From the NCBI RefSeq assembly GCF_026262505.1, contig NC_067205.1, positions 15,376,001 through 15,440,000 of the forward strand: a stretch of 64,000 bases of DNA. The letters are read 5' to 3'. This stretch comes from Trichomonas vaginalis G3. Its lineage: Eukaryota; Parabasalia; Trichomonadida; Trichomonadidae. This document shows positions 63,691 to 64,000 of the stretch, piece by piece. Every line of letters starts with the position of its first letter. Within the stretch, counting starts at the first letter, position 1. The notes beneath the pieces were generated by a model, which did no database searches, was not told the origin of the DNA, and saw nothing but the letters and a program-made list of their open reading frames with translations. The translations under genes were made by a program, and so were the position numbers.

Positions 63691-64000
63691 GTAATGACGA
63701 AAACTATTGAGATAACAAACTACAACGGTCATGAGTTCAAGAATTTGTTCTTCGTTCCTCGTGAAAATACATTCTATCAGATACGAGGGAGAAAGGGTAA
63801 AGTTAGTTTGAGCGTTTATGAAGGAATGAAGAATGGAAAGTTTATACAAGCATACGATACAAACGGTAAACGTGTTTCATTAGCTTTGTCAAAACTTACT
63901 AACATTTATTTTGACAGTGACTTTGACCTATATGAAGAAGAAAGTGAGTCAGAAGATTATGAGCTGTTATATGAAGCACAGCAATGGGAGGAGTTGCAAT
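63691..64000 (-). repeat. Right terminal inverted repeat of the Maverick (inner part)
   Basis: Reverse complement of 42685-42999 with a small replaced block near 63818-63830. The outer 0.2 kb, including the hairpin and tip, lies beyond the window. Confidence 0.85.
63694..64000 (+). CDS. Terminal-repeat gene, right copy (runs off the window)
   Basis: Same protein as 42676-42996 except for a short block (SVYEGMKNGK in place of SVYDYKHNGK). It should end at about 64014. Both copies are open, and both point outward to the element tips. Confidence 0.65.
   Translation, partial: MTKTIEITNYNGHEFKNLFFVPRENTFYQIRGRKGKVSLSVYEGMKNGKFIQAYDTNGKRVSLALSKLTNIYFDSDFDLYEEESESEDYELLYEAQQWEELQ

Larger units (their letters stand above)
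42471..64000. mobile_element. Polinton/Maverick, nearly complete, right end outside window
   Basis: Begins with AG at 42471, the usual Polinton terminus, directly after unit sequence ending tgttgt (the expected 5-6-bp target duplication, not testable because the right end is outside). Terminal inverted repeats are about 0.53 kb and carry a gene; the inner part of the right repeat occupies 63691-64000, which puts the full element at about 21.7 kb. Parts: packaging ATPase, DDE integrase, PolB, major capsid candidate, several virion-like proteins, collagen-like and tail fibres, KilA-N-type genes. A cysteine protease was not recognised. It looks mostly whole, with about half a dozen breaks, and the nearly identical terminal repeats suggest a young insertion, later than the amplification of the MULE array. 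Confidence 0.92.

Noticed and set aside
1-64000. tRNA, rRNA or snRNA genes
   Set aside because: No cloverleaf, conserved rRNA core or box motifs were recognised by eye on either strand.

Overview
The window looks like nuclear DNA of the parasitic protist Trichomonas vaginalis or a close trichomonad. It is AT-rich, has no recognisable introns, tRNAs or rRNAs, carries initiator-like TCA(+1)Y(T/A) motifs just upstream of several start codons, and is almost entirely mobile DNA: Polinton/Maverick elements, a MULE DNA transposon, and a fragment of a larger virus-like element. The species call is inference from gene content; no search was run.

Layout. (1) 1-1560: edge of a compact, less AT-rich virus-like element with the palm part of a family B DNA polymerase, two small unknown genes and a NUMOD4/HNH-type protein. 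(2) 1561-2855: AT-rich spacer with a cluster of TTCCGT motifs. (3) 2856-4091: a damaged partial copy of the 8.26-kb repeat unit described below. (4) about 4092-10861: remains of a Polinton/Maverick (methyltransferase, virion-like protein, phage-like tail fibre, integrase), badly broken. (5) 10862-42470: a tandem array of nearly identical 8.26-kb units. Each unit alternates a 6.36-kb block bounded by a 53-bp inverted repeat (helical hypothetical protein, antisense chromodomain-like gene, MULE transposase plus SWIM finger) with a 1.9-kb block carrying a GT8 glycosyltransferase gene. Copies 1 to 3 are full length. Copy 4 is interrupted by a 706-bp element with a remarkable run of four near-perfect hairpins, then cut off by the next Maverick. 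(6) 42471 to beyond the window end: a much better preserved Maverick, about 21.7 kb, with a gene-bearing terminal inverted repeat of about 0.53 kb at both ends (the right one runs out of the window).

How the genes fit together. The second Maverick has the replication and integration core of the family (protein-primed-type PolB, DDE integrase), a packaging ATPase, a major capsid candidate, a set of jelly-roll-like virion candidates sharing a C-terminal signature, collagen-like and phage-tail-fibre-like adhesins, and a three-gene block of KilA-N-type genes under a repeated leader and flanked by a repeated palindrome. It is mostly open, with roughly half a dozen breaks, so it is a fairly young fossil. 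The MULE array looks recently amplified: copies differ by few substitutions and a handful of small indels.

Most interesting: the hairpin-array insertion at 41145-41850 with a 14-15-bp target duplication; the dispersed double mini-hairpin that is tolerated in frame inside Maverick genes; the GGTGAGATCTCACC palindrome sites; the antisense chromodomain gene in the MULE; and the phage-type tail fibre in two independent Mavericks.
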